Source: Actinomycetota bacterium
GTDB taxonomy: Bacteria > Actinomycetota > Acidimicrobiia > Acidimicrobiales > Acidimicrobiaceae
DNA length: 37,905 bases
Direction of reading: 5' to 3'
Assembly: GCA_027366165.1 (NCBI GenBank)
Contig: DAHXKX010000129.1
Location: 1 to 37,905 of the forward strand
This document shows, piece after piece, positions 16,802 to 24,405 of the stretch. The position numbers and the translations under genes were made by a program. Numbering within the stretch: the stretch's first letter is position 1; each line of letters begins with the position of its first letter. The notes beneath the pieces were generated by a model. The model did no database searches. It saw only the letters and a list, made by a program, of their open reading frames with translations, and was not told the DNA's origin.

Positions 16802-17432
16802 CTAGTCGATGTCTGAGCTGAATGCGTCGACAACCTGACGTAGCAGCATCGATAGCAACTCGGCGTGGTGGTCGGTGAAGGAGCCTTTGGGTGCCTTTTC
16901 TCGTGCCGCAGTCTTCCTTCTGAACATTTTTCCGACGCCAGCCCTACATGGACCTCGGGATTGCGCTCGCTTGGGATGACTGCAGCGAGGATGTTCCGTC
17001 CTGCACTGGCGAAGATGTCGGTCGCAACTCATTAGAGCTTCACCAACTCGTACTCCAAGAGCTTTTCGACCCCCTGCTTACAGTGTTGTGGTCTTTGGCG
17101 ATGTCTGTGCGCCGCCAGGTGTAGGTTCCTGAGCTCACAGATCTCAGCAGGCGGTGAGAAAGATGGCCGTAGCATCCCGCGTTCGGTGAGCTTGCATGGC
17201 CAGACAGCCTCGAGCTCATCTGACTTGAGACGTACGGGGACGTTTTTGACATCGCGGGCGTTGAGACCCACACGATACTGCACTCTGTGAGTTCGTCGGT
17301 GAGAGCCATGATCGCGCTCGTGGTCCAAGCCACCTTCCAGATCCTGGTAATCCAGTGCTTCTCCATCGGGATGTGCGAGCAAACCTAGCCGATTGCTTTG
17401 GCGATGTCGATGGTCGTGGCTCGCTCTGGCAC
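16802..17432 (-). pseudogene. IS110-family transposase remnant (frameshifted, 3' truncated)
   Basis: The minus strand from a GTG at 17432 encodes VPERATTIDIAKAIG, the IS110 N-terminus with the first catalytic Asp of the DEDD domain, and is then broken by a stop. Similarity continues in that frame (VWTTSAIMALTDELTE-like sequence). After a frameshift it resumes as LNARDVKNV ... LDAVW-like ... KLTERGMLRPSFSPPAEI and QGVEKLLEYELVKL. A further frame gives GKMFRRKTAA and FTDHHAELLSMLLRQV, then a stop at 16802. The C-terminal catalytic (Ser) domain is absent. GGAGGAG lies before the start. The element cannot make an active transposase. Recognition rests on remembered IS110 conserved blocks. Confidence 0.8.
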
Positions 17433-17499
17433 CTCGTCTCATTCGTCGGTGTTACTCTCCTCCAGGGTTGTCAATTATCTGGCTCTTTTGCCGCTCCAT

Positions 17500-17590
17500 G
17501 TCAAAAGGCTAACCCCAGTGGCTCGGTGGGGACCGAAATTCTGAGCCGTGTGCTCGTAGCACCGTGAGCGACCTTTCTGGTCGAATCCCC
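17500..17590 (-). ncRNA. Candidate decayed IS110 bridge RNA region
   Basis: Directly upstream of the IS110 transposase start, where IS110 elements encode their bridge RNA, three perfect hairpins stand in a row within about 70 bp. They are CGACC/GGTCG (17569-17583), GTGCT/AGCAC (17550-17562) and CCCCA/TGGGG (17513-17531). This matches the architecture of a 5' stem-loop followed by two internal loops. Loop-to-target complementarity could not be tested. Confidence 0.35.
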
Positions 17591-17948
17591 CGGTGCCAGA
17601 CTCGGGCATAACCTAATAGCCAAGAATACGGCGGTGTCGTAGGACTGTCATTCCCTCATTTTCACTTCTTCCTGACATCGCCGTGAGTAGGCCTGGGGAC
17701 TCGGGTGGACTCATCCTTAAACCATTGCCGGAGATTGACTGCCAGGGAAGGCCCCATCCGATTCCGGTCAGACGCGGTGAACAGGCAAGGACAAATAGTA
17801 TTGAGAGAATTGGCCCAGGTCACTAGTGCTCGTGCGAGGTCCGGGGTTCACTGAGTATGTCAGGTATGTTTTGGGGTGGCTTGCGGCGATGTGTTTGCGA
17901 CCCTTGGTCTCGGAAAGTCGACGATCCCAGAGAAGGCGGTGAGCATAA
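17591..17948. other. Gap between the IS110 remnant and the hydrolase pair
   Basis: No gene is seen in about 360 bp. The IS110 end should lie in the first part, but I could not define a boundary or target duplication. AAGGCGG at about 17934 serves as ribosome binding site for the next gene. Confidence 0.4.
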
Positions 17949-18644
17949 GTGGGCTCCAATCTTGAAAATCCGTTTGAAGACCATTGCTGGCAGGACGTTA
18001 TAAGCGAAGAGACCTTGCAGGTCTATCGGCCCTACGTGAGAGAGGTGGGCATCAAAGGTAAGGTCGCGCTACTGTCGATCGACCTGTTTGCAAGCGTCTT
18101 CCCCTCCAAGCCCATGTCGCTGTTGGATGCTATCAGCGAGAATCCTAAATCCTGTGGCCCGTATGCGTTGGAGGCAAAACCAAAAATCAAGCGTCTGCTC
18201 GATTTTGCCCGGCAGTCCGGTTGGCCAATAATCCAAACCACCTCCGACCGCTTGATTGCTCCTGAAGATGATATCCGCAGGGCTACAAACAGGGATGAAA
18301 GCGAACTTTCAATTAGCCAGGTAAAGAGCGATTTTGCGATCGACGATTATTTCGAGGTGCAGCCAGAGGACCGCATAGTTTACAAAGGACGTGCGAGTGC
18401 TTTTTTTGGAACAGATCTTGCTGGTTATCTGAAGTCCAACTTGATAAATACTGTGGTGATTTGCGGTGAGAGTACGAGTGGATGTGTCAGATCGTCGGCC
18501 GTGGATGGCTTTGCCCATGGTTTTCACATTGTTGTAGTGGAGGACTGCGTATTTGACAGGCATCTGCTGAGTCACAAGATCAGCCTTTTCGACTTGCATC
18601 ACAAATATGCCGATGTAATGACCTTGGAGGAGATTGATGTCTGA
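17949..18644 (+). CDS. Isochorismatase-fold cysteine hydrolase (amidohydrolase type)
   Basis: A 231-residue member of the isochorismatase superfamily. The catalytic triad is visible: D45 in LLSIDLF, K146 in VYKGRASAFFGT and C179 in GESTSGCVRSSA. The presence of the Cys points to an amidase rather than true isochorismatase; relatives include N-carbamoylsarcosine, maleamate and ureidoacrylate amidohydrolases. It has 40 extra N-terminal residues before the core. GTG 17949 has AAGGCGG upstream. The next gene, a PuuE-like deacetylase, overlaps its end by 8 bp, so the two proteins probably act on one substrate. That suggests half-amide or ureido-compound hydrolysis (inference). Confidence 0.87.
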   Translation: MGSNLENPFEDHCWQDVISEETLQVYRPYVREVGIKGKVALLSIDLFASVFPSKPMSLLDAISENPKSCGPYALEAKPKIKRLLDFARQSGWPIIQTTSDRLIAPEDDIRRATNRDESELSISQVKSDFAIDDYFEVQPEDRIVYKGRASAFFGTDLAGYLKSNLINTVVICGESTSGCVRSSAVDGFAHGFHIVVVEDCVFDRHLLSHKISLFDLHHKYADVMTLEEIDV

Positions 18645-19521
18645 CAGGAAACCCGATTTGTCCATAATCCCCGAAACCGGCGATGCGTTGAAAGCTTCCA
18701 GAGGCATGGCGAACACTGATTGGACCCTGCCAAATAAAGGCAGAGTCGCAGTCTGGGTAGTTGTCAATATTGAGGACTTCGACCTTCGCTACCCAATTGA
18801 CGGAGGGGAGTCAGTCCCCGACTATCGCGAATATGCCATCCGTGAGTATGGAAATCGGGCGGGAATGGCCAGAATTCTGGCCGAACTTGATCGCTTCAAC
18901 GTGAGAGGGACTGGAGCGGTTAACGCATCCTTTGCTCGAAATTTTCCCCATTGGATGAAAGAATGTGCCGACAGGGGTTGGGATATGATGGGTCACGGAG
19001 ACTACAACAATAGAAAGATGCACTCCTATCTGCCAGATGAGGAAAAGGAGCTGATTCCGGCCATCATCGAGGACGTGCGTAGAGCATGGGGACAAAGACC
19101 GGTGGGTTGGTTAAGTCCCGGTCTGCAGCAGAGCGAACGCACCCTTGGTGAACTGGCTGCGAATGGAGTGAGCTACGTCGCTGATTTCGTTGCGGATGAC
19201 CGTCCATTTGAGATTCCCATCGGTGGTTCGACTATGATTTCGGTACCTTACTCGATGGACATCAACGACAAGGGTGCTTATGGCCGTGCACGTCTGACGC
19301 CTGAGGGTTTTAGAGACCTAATTATTTCCCAGTTTGACGAACTATATCGGGAAGGTGAGTCCAGTCCAGTTGTCATGGTCATCGCGGTCCATCCGTATTT
19401 GACAGGGCTTCCGTATCGAATCAAAGCGCTACGCGGAGCCTTGGAGTATATTTCCGGTCACAAGGGAGTCTGGTGGGCAACGGGAGCCGAGATTGCCCAG
19501 CGATTCAGGGAAAACCATTGA
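18637..19521 (+). CDS. PuuE-like polysaccharide deacetylase-fold hydrolase
   Basis: A 294-residue protein of the NodB/polysaccharide deacetylase fold, in the branch with PuuE allantoinase and cyclic-imide hydrolases rather than chitin or peptidoglycan deacetylases. Motif 1 is altered to VVVNIEDF (residues 41-48). The HGDYNN motif (H120, D122) supplies a metal ligand, and PVGWLSPGLQQS resembles the third family motif. It has no signal peptide, so it acts in the cytoplasm. ATG 18637 has GGAGGAG upstream and overlaps the hydrolase gene by 8 bp, showing translational coupling. The pair could open a cyclic imide or ureide and then hydrolyse the resulting half-amide. Substrate unproven. Confidence 0.85.
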   Translation: MSDRKPDLSIIPETGDALKASRGMANTDWTLPNKGRVAVWVVVNIEDFDLRYPIDGGESVPDYREYAIREYGNRAGMARILAELDRFNVRGTGAVNASFARNFPHWMKECADRGWDMMGHGDYNNRKMHSYLPDEEKELIPAIIEDVRRAWGQRPVGWLSPGLQQSERTLGELAANGVSYVADFVADDRPFEIPIGGSTMISVPYSMDINDKGAYGRARLTPEGFRDLIISQFDELYREGESSPVVMVIAVHPYLTGLPYRIKALRGALEYISGHKGVWWATGAEIAQRFRENH

Positions 19522-19930
19522 CGGTTGAGGTCAGGTCGCCGGGATGGAGCTCAGAAAAAGTTCAGGACCGTGTGCTGAGGCTCACCTTACTTTGCAGTTT
19601 TCAAAGCTCTCGAACTGACGTCGTATGAAGGTGTTGTTGAACTAGTCTCATGTCTGTCCTGACAAACGGTTGTCAGATTTTTAGTTGAATCGAATTCACC
19701 GCGGCCGAGGTTGGCCTGGAAGACGTTCGTATCGAAGTTCTTTCTTAGGTAGACGGTAGTGATTTATAAGAATGCTGAACAGACTAGTTTATTTTTAGTT
19801 ATCAAATATTTTGGTTAATAAAGTAGTTGACGTTCCTGGTTTTATAGCGTTCTAGACTTCGGCCCCGCCGCATATCAGATCAGAATGTTTCCCTAGTCGA
19901 ATCTGCCTTTCATTAGGATAAGGAGGTGCC
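19522..19930. other. Gene-free gap with terminator and AT-rich promoter region
   Basis: No gene is seen. The gap holds a hairpin terminator at 19659-19683 and an AT-rich part at 19755-19850 (including ttgacg at 19827) that probably contains the promoter of the DrrAB operon. No well-spaced -10 partner was found. Confidence 0.5.
19659..19683 (+). terminator. Rho-independent terminator after the hydrolase pair
   Basis: A perfect 7-bp inverted repeat CTGACAA/TTGTCAG with the stable loop ACGG is followed by ATTTTTAG. It lies about 140 bp after the deacetylase stop. It could also serve as an operator, but the T run favours a terminator. Confidence 0.7.
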
Positions 19931-20893
19931 GTGACCCTCGCGATTGAAGCAGTGGACTTAGTCAAGGTATTCAAAGGAGGAGTTCGTGCGGTTGACGGAC
20001 TTAGCCTGGAAGTGGAAGCTGGAACAGTATTTGGATTGCTAGGACCAAATGGAGCAGGAAAGACAACGGTGGTTCGAATACTGACCACGGTTTTTCTCCC
20101 AGACAGTGGCAGAGCGTCAGTGCTCGGCCACGACGTGGTGACCGCCTCCGAGGAAGTGCGGGCCAATATTGGTCTGGCTGGCCAGTTCGCCGCTGTTGAC
20201 GAAAACCTGACCGGTCTAGAGAATCTGAGAATGATCGGCCAGCTGACCCGACTGAGTAGGAATACCGCGGTGGCAAGAGCGAACGAACTACTGGAGCTTT
20301 TCGAACTGACGGATGCGGCAAAACGCATAGCTAAAACCTATTCCGGTGGAATGCGGCGCCGGCTTGATCTAGCAGCCGCACTTCTTCATAAGCCCTCGGT
20401 TCTTTTCCTAGACGAACCGACTACCGGTCTTGACCCATACTCGCGCCAAGCACTTTGGGGAGTGATAGAGGAACTGGTCAATGAGGGAACCACAGTCCTG
20501 CTTACTACCCAGTACATGGAGGAGGCGGACAGGTTGTCCAACGTTATCGCCGTGGTGGATCACGGCAAAGTAATTTCCCAAGGTACTCCAAGCGAACTCA
20601 AGTCAACTCTTGGAGCGACTGTTATCGATCTTGAGATGTCCAGCAATGAGGAGGCCGATAGGCTGGGCCGGCTCCTGTTGGAGAAAATAGGAAAACAACC
20701 GAGGCTTGTTGGAGCTGGAGTTGAACTCCCATTGGAGAATGGGCCAGCTCAGGTGCGTGAGCTGCTTGAGATCATGGAAGCGGCGGATCTTATGCCAGTT
20801 CGATTGGATCTTCGTGATCCCAGCCTGGATGACGTCTTTCTGTCTCTTACTGGTCATGTGGCGGCGGAATTACAAGAGGGGGGAAGAAAGTGA
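19931..20893 (+). CDS. ABC transporter ATP-binding protein, DrrA type
   Basis: A 320-residue ATPase. Walker A is GPNGAGKT (38-45), the Q-loop lies at Q85, the signature is YSGGMRRR (137-144), and Walker B is VLFLDEPTTGLD with Glu162. The C-terminal 90 residues match the DrrA/CcmA tail of daunorubicin-resistance-type exporters. GTG 19931 has a consensus AAGGAGGT at 19920-19927. The stop overlaps the permease start (GTGA), so the two are coupled. It powers export of a lipophilic compound, probably a drug, lipid or glycolipid; substrate unknown. Confidence 0.93.
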   Translation: MTLAIEAVDLVKVFKGGVRAVDGLSLEVEAGTVFGLLGPNGAGKTTVVRILTTVFLPDSGRASVLGHDVVTASEEVRANIGLAGQFAAVDENLTGLENLRMIGQLTRLSRNTAVARANELLELFELTDAAKRIAKTYSGGMRRRLDLAAALLHKPSVLFLDEPTTGLDPYSRQALWGVIEELVNEGTTVLLTTQYMEEADRLSNVIAVVDHGKVISQGTPSELKSTLGATVIDLEMSSNEEADRLGRLLLEKIGKQPRLVGAGVELPLENGPAQVRELLEIMEAADLMPVRLDLRDPSLDDVFLSLTGHVAAELQEGGRK

Positions 20894-21696
20894 CAGTGGC
20901 GGCAAAAGTTCATTCTGAGGTAGTGGCCGAGAGGGGCCTTTCCAGATTCTTTTCCGACATGTTTGTTGTGACGGAACGGAACATCATTGCACTCGTGCGG
21001 ATACCCCAATCGCTGTTCTTTTCGAGTGTCCAACCAATAATGTTTGTCCTTCTCTTTCGATACGTGTTTGGTGGAGCAATAAACGTACCGGGTCACTCTT
21101 ATGTTGACTTTCTAATGCCGGGTATCTTCCTGCAGACCGTGGCGTTTGGCTCGATCGGTACGGCCATAGGGCTGGCTGAAGATCTCCACAAAGGCTTCAT
21201 TGAAAGATTCCGCTCCCTACCCATGGCTCGATCGGCAGTTTTGGCTGGCCGGACTTCGGCGGATCTGATAAGGAACATCGGCGTTCTAATTCTGATAACG
21301 GCGGTTGGCATACTTGTCGGTTTTCGAATACACGCCGGAATATGGGCATTCCTTGGTGGGCTCCTCTTGATCCTGCTGTTTGCCTATGCGCTTTCCTGGG
21401 GATTTTCAATGATTGGACTCTTGGCACCAAACACGGAAACTGCACAGGTGATGTCGTTCCCGCTACTGTTTCCTCTGACGTTCGCCTCCTCCGCGTTTGT
21501 GCCTGTCCAATCGATGCCGGGTTGGTTGCAGCCCTTTGCTAACAACCAGCCGTTCTCTATATTGGTGGATGCTATGAGGGCGCTTTCAAACGGTGGGCCT
21601 ACTGCGGATTATGTGATCAAGTCTTTGCTATGGTCTGTCGGTCTTCTGATCGTCTTGGCGCCGCTTGCGGCCAGGAGATTCCGTAGGAGCTTTTAG
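20890..21696 (+). CDS. ABC transporter permease, DrrB/ABC-2 type
   Basis: A 268-residue ABC-2 permease with six membrane helices and a long cytoplasmic N-terminus (about 50 residues). Typical DrrB stretches are YVDFLMPGIFLQTVAFGS, GFIERFRSLPMARSAVLAGR and FPLTFASSAFVPVQSMPGWLQPFANNQPFS. It is the membrane partner of the upstream ATPase, with a 4-bp overlap (GTGA). It is the last gene of the operon. Confidence 0.93.
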   Translation: MTVAAKVHSEVVAERGLSRFFSDMFVVTERNIIALVRIPQSLFFSSVQPIMFVLLFRYVFGGAINVPGHSYVDFLMPGIFLQTVAFGSIGTAIGLAEDLHKGFIERFRSLPMARSAVLAGRTSADLIRNIGVLILITAVGILVGFRIHAGIWAFLGGLLLILLFAYALSWGFSMIGLLAPNTETAQVMSFPLLFPLTFASSAFVPVQSMPGWLQPFANNQPFSILVDAMRALSNGGPTADYVIKSLLWSVGLLIVLAPLAARRFRRSF

Positions 21697-21980
21697 ATCC
21701 TGCACCTTTACAGAGACCAGCCACCGAAGCAAGGTCGGGACTTTCTTTTAGAAAATTGGCCGTTTCTGTAACGCGATTGTCTGAAATAGCGATATCTCTC
21801 CGTGAAACACGTCGGTCATGAGACAATGAGACGGTTGTGACAACTTCTTCTTAGAGCTAGTTCACTGGATGTGCGCATTCGGTATACGCGGCGAAGGGGT
21901 TGGCAGTTCACATTAGCTCCGTCTTTGAAAGCTTCTCAATGAGCAAGCTGTGGCCAAAGGTCCATCCAAGGGGAAATGAT

Positions 21981-22763
21981 ATGCGAATGAAACGTGTCAG
22001 TCGGAAAGCTATAGGCGTGGCAGTGTCCACCGCGGCTCTAACAGGTACAGTGTTAGCTGCAGCTACTGGCTCGTTGCCAATGCAGCTTCAGGACTCAATT
22101 CATGGTCTGGGGGCGTTTGGACTTTCATCTTCGGGCTCGACAAACGGTGGCGTTAACCTTCCGAATCCTACTTTTAGTGGTGACGCCAGCGAGAGTTCAA
22201 TTTTCGGACTTTGTACTGCCTATTTGAATCATACTTCTGGTGCGCCAACCACGACTTCGCCAACCACGACTTCGTCAACAACGACTTCGTCAACAACGAC
22301 TTCGTCAACAACGCCTTCGTCAACAACGACGACAACCGGAGCGACGGTAGTGATTCCTCCTCCACCAGGCGTTCCTGAGATACTCGCATTTCTGGCATCA
22401 GTGAACAATGAGTCCGTGACGCAGTTTTGCACGTCCGTTAATCCAAAGCACGCGGCGTTGAAGCTTGAGGACAAGGCGGATCACCTTACCAAGGCAGATA
22501 ACGACGATGCTTCAACCACAAGCACCACAAGCACGACGGTGCCGAGCAGTACAACGACCACCTCGGCCGCAAGACCTGGAGACCGCGATGACGCGGGAAC
22601 CACAGCTAATGCCGCCGGTTCAGGGTCAAACCAGCAACAGAATCAGGGCAACAAGAATTTAGTGAACTTCAGCCGGGGGAGCTTCTTCTCAAGGACGGAT
22701 TCTAAGACAACCATAAGTGCCCGGTCTGACTCACACAACAAGTCATCTTCGTCAGATAACTAA
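21981..22763 (+). CDS. Secreted or surface Thr/Ser-rich low-complexity protein
   Basis: About 260 residues. ATG 21981 has AAGGGG at 21968-21973. The N-terminus MRMKRVSRKAIGVAVSTAALTGTVLAAATG is a typical signal peptide with Ala-rich cleavage region. A Thr/Ser run built of TTTSS units follows, encoded by 15-bp repeats (22245-22330). There is a second TTSTTST run near the middle, and an Asn/Gln/Ser-rich polar C-terminus. Two Cys residues flank the first run. No catalytic domain is seen. Such mucin-like stretches suggest a wall or extracellular linker protein. It is followed by its own terminator. An earlier in-frame start at 21900 is less likely. Confidence 0.72.
   Translation: MRMKRVSRKAIGVAVSTAALTGTVLAAATGSLPMQLQDSIHGLGAFGLSSSGSTNGGVNLPNPTFSGDASESSIFGLCTAYLNHTSGAPTTTSPTTTSSTTTSSTTTSSTTPSSTTTTTGATVVIPPPPGVPEILAFLASVNNESVTQFCTSVNPKHAALKLEDKADHLTKADNDDASTTSTTSTTVPSSTTTTSAARPGDRDDAGTTANAAGSGSNQQQNQGNKNLVNFSRGSFFSRTDSKTTISARSDSHNKSSSSDN
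22245..22330 (+). repeat. 15-bp tandem repeat encoding TTTSS units
   Basis: Five full 15-bp units and one partial unit run from 22245 to 22330. The later units are nearly identical (tcaacaacgacttcg); the first two carry the variant ccaaccacgacttcg. The unit is a multiple of three, so copy-number change would lengthen or shorten the Thr/Ser stalk without shifting the frame. Confidence 0.9.
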
Positions 22764-22786
22764 TCGAAACCTTTAACTCATGGCAG

Positions 22787-22828
22787 GGTAGGGCACTTCA
22801 CGAAGACGAAGATGCCCTACCTTTCTTC
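22787..22828 (+). terminator. Rho-independent terminator after the Thr/Ser-rich gene
   Basis: A perfect 9-bp stem GGTAGGGCA/TGCCCTACC (22787-22795 and 22813-22821) with a 17-base loop is followed by TTTCTTCT. It lies between convergent genes; a T run exists on the plus strand only. Confidence 0.8.
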
Positions 22829-22854
22829 TGTACAGGCTTTCTTGGCCGAGTCCA

Positions 22855-24396
22855 CTATTCGGCGCTACTTTTACGCGCCTTGGCCAGCAGTTTGAGGTAG
22901 GAGAGTCCGAATTTGGCGAAATTGCGGCCCGAACTCCAGTAGCTGGTAAGCAAATCACCGAAAAGTTCTTCCTTGCCAAGGTAAGGAAACCAGTGGATCT
23001 CCCTCAGCTTTCTGCCGCGGTCGACCATTACTGCCGTCTGAATTGCAAAGCTTTGCATGCCCAAATCAGCATGGTACGAGCCGACCCCGGATTGCTTTGC
23101 CCCTCCGTAGGGAAGATATGGATTTCCAATGGTGATGATCACATCATTCAGAAGCGCCCCACCGGTCTTAAGTTGGGAGATGACCTTCCGTCCTTTAGCC
23201 AGGTCTCTTGTCCAAACGCTCGAATTAAGACCAAATCGGGAGTCGTTTGCAAGTGCGACCGCCTGCTCTTCTGTTTCAAAGGGCATTATTGGCAGAACTG
23301 GTCCGAAAGTCTCCTCCTGCATTACCATCATGTCATTTCTGACGTCGCTTAGTATCATGGGTCGCAACGTCAAAGAGTCCGTCCCCCAGGTGTCCGGGTG
23401 GTCTCCCGTCAAGAGCTTCGCGCCATGATCGATGGCGTCTTTCACGTGCCTCTTGACGACTTCTACCTGTTCGTGGACCGTCATGTGGCCAATGTCGTCA
23501 TTGTTGTCGTCTCCGACCCTGAGCTTGTTCGTTTCGCGCACTAAAAGCTCTAGAAACTTGTCGTAGATTGGTTTTTGGACATAGAGACGCTCAACGGCCA
23601 TGCAGACCTGACCGGCGTTGGCGAATGCCCCCCACATTGCGCCGTTGACGGCGCGCTCAAGGTTCGAATCTTCAAAAACGATCATCGGATCTTTTCCACC
23701 GAGCTCAAGGGTTGTTGGAATAAGGGCAGGACCCGTCACCGCTGCAATTTTACGACCAACGTTCTCCGAACCGGTAAAGTGGACGAAATCCGGCTTGGAC
23801 TTTAACAGTGACTCACCCAGGTCCGGACCTCCGTGAATAATCTGCACGGTACCAGCTGGGAGCTCAAGGTCCTGGAATAGGGATTCTATCAGCATGCCAA
23901 CCGGTGGAGTCTCTTCCGAGGGCTTGATTATTACGCTGTTGCCAGTCGCCAGCGCCTCGATTGCCGGAACCATCGATAACATGAATGGAAAGTTCCAGGT
24001 CGAGATGACTGCCACGACTCCTCTTGGCTTGTACTCGAGGTAGGACTGTTTGCCAATGAAGGTGATAGGCGTCTTGATTCGGGTTGTTCCCAGTGCTTTG
24101 CTGGCTCTCTTTTCGACATGAAGTATTGCATCCACCACTACCATAACCTCGGTGGTCAGGGCTTCGGTCTTGACCTTGCCTGTTGAAGTAGCGATAACGT
24201 CGGAAATTTCATCTTGTCTTTCGACAATCTTGTAGCGGAGTTGCTTCAGGAATTCTAGACGCTGACTTATCGACATCTTGGAAAACTCGCTGAAACCTGC
24301 TCTCGCGGATTCCATGATGGATGGAAGTTGTGAAACCTCAGTAAGGTTCGTGCCAATCGACATTTTGGGGAAGGTCATGTCTCGGGTCTCAACCAT
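22855..24396 (-). CDS. Aldehyde dehydrogenase (NAD(P)-dependent)
   Basis: A 513-residue ALDH. The catalytic residues are in place: N135 in STWNFPF, K158 in IIKPSEE, E231 in LELGGKDP and C265 in NAGQVCMAVERLYV. The C-terminal 60 residues end in a hydrophobic and Lys-rich segment (WFPYLGKEELFGDLL...), as seen in membrane-associated fatty-aldehyde dehydrogenases. AGGAGG precedes ATG 24396. It starts 9 bp after the SDR gene, so the two form an operon. Paired with a fatty-acyl-reductase-like SDR, it may oxidise a long-chain aldehyde. Substrate class is inference. Confidence 0.9.
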   Translation of the reverse strand: MVETRDMTFPKMSIGTNLTEVSQLPSIMESARAGFSEFSKMSISQRLEFLKQLRYKIVERQDEISDVIATSTGKVKTEALTTEVMVVVDAILHVEKRASKALGTTRIKTPITFIGKQSYLEYKPRGVVAVISTWNFPFMLSMVPAIEALATGNSVIIKPSEETPPVGMLIESLFQDLELPAGTVQIIHGGPDLGESLLKSKPDFVHFTGSENVGRKIAAVTGPALIPTTLELGGKDPMIVFEDSNLERAVNGAMWGAFANAGQVCMAVERLYVQKPIYDKFLELLVRETNKLRVGDDNNDDIGHMTVHEQVEVVKRHVKDAIDHGAKLLTGDHPDTWGTDSLTLRPMILSDVRNDMMVMQEETFGPVLPIMPFETEEQAVALANDSRFGLNSSVWTRDLAKGRKVISQLKTGGALLNDVIITIGNPYLPYGGAKQSGVGSYHADLGMQSFAIQTAVMVDRGRKLREIHWFPYLGKEELFGDLLTSYWSSGRNFAKFGLSYLKLLAKARKSSAE

Positions 24397-24405
24397 GTTT
24401 TCCTC

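Noticed and set aside
17521-17605. tRNA-like TCGAATCC segment upstream of the IS110 remnant
   Set aside because: The T-stem does not pair fully and no matching acceptor, D or anticodon arms were found; the hairpins fit a bridge RNA region better.
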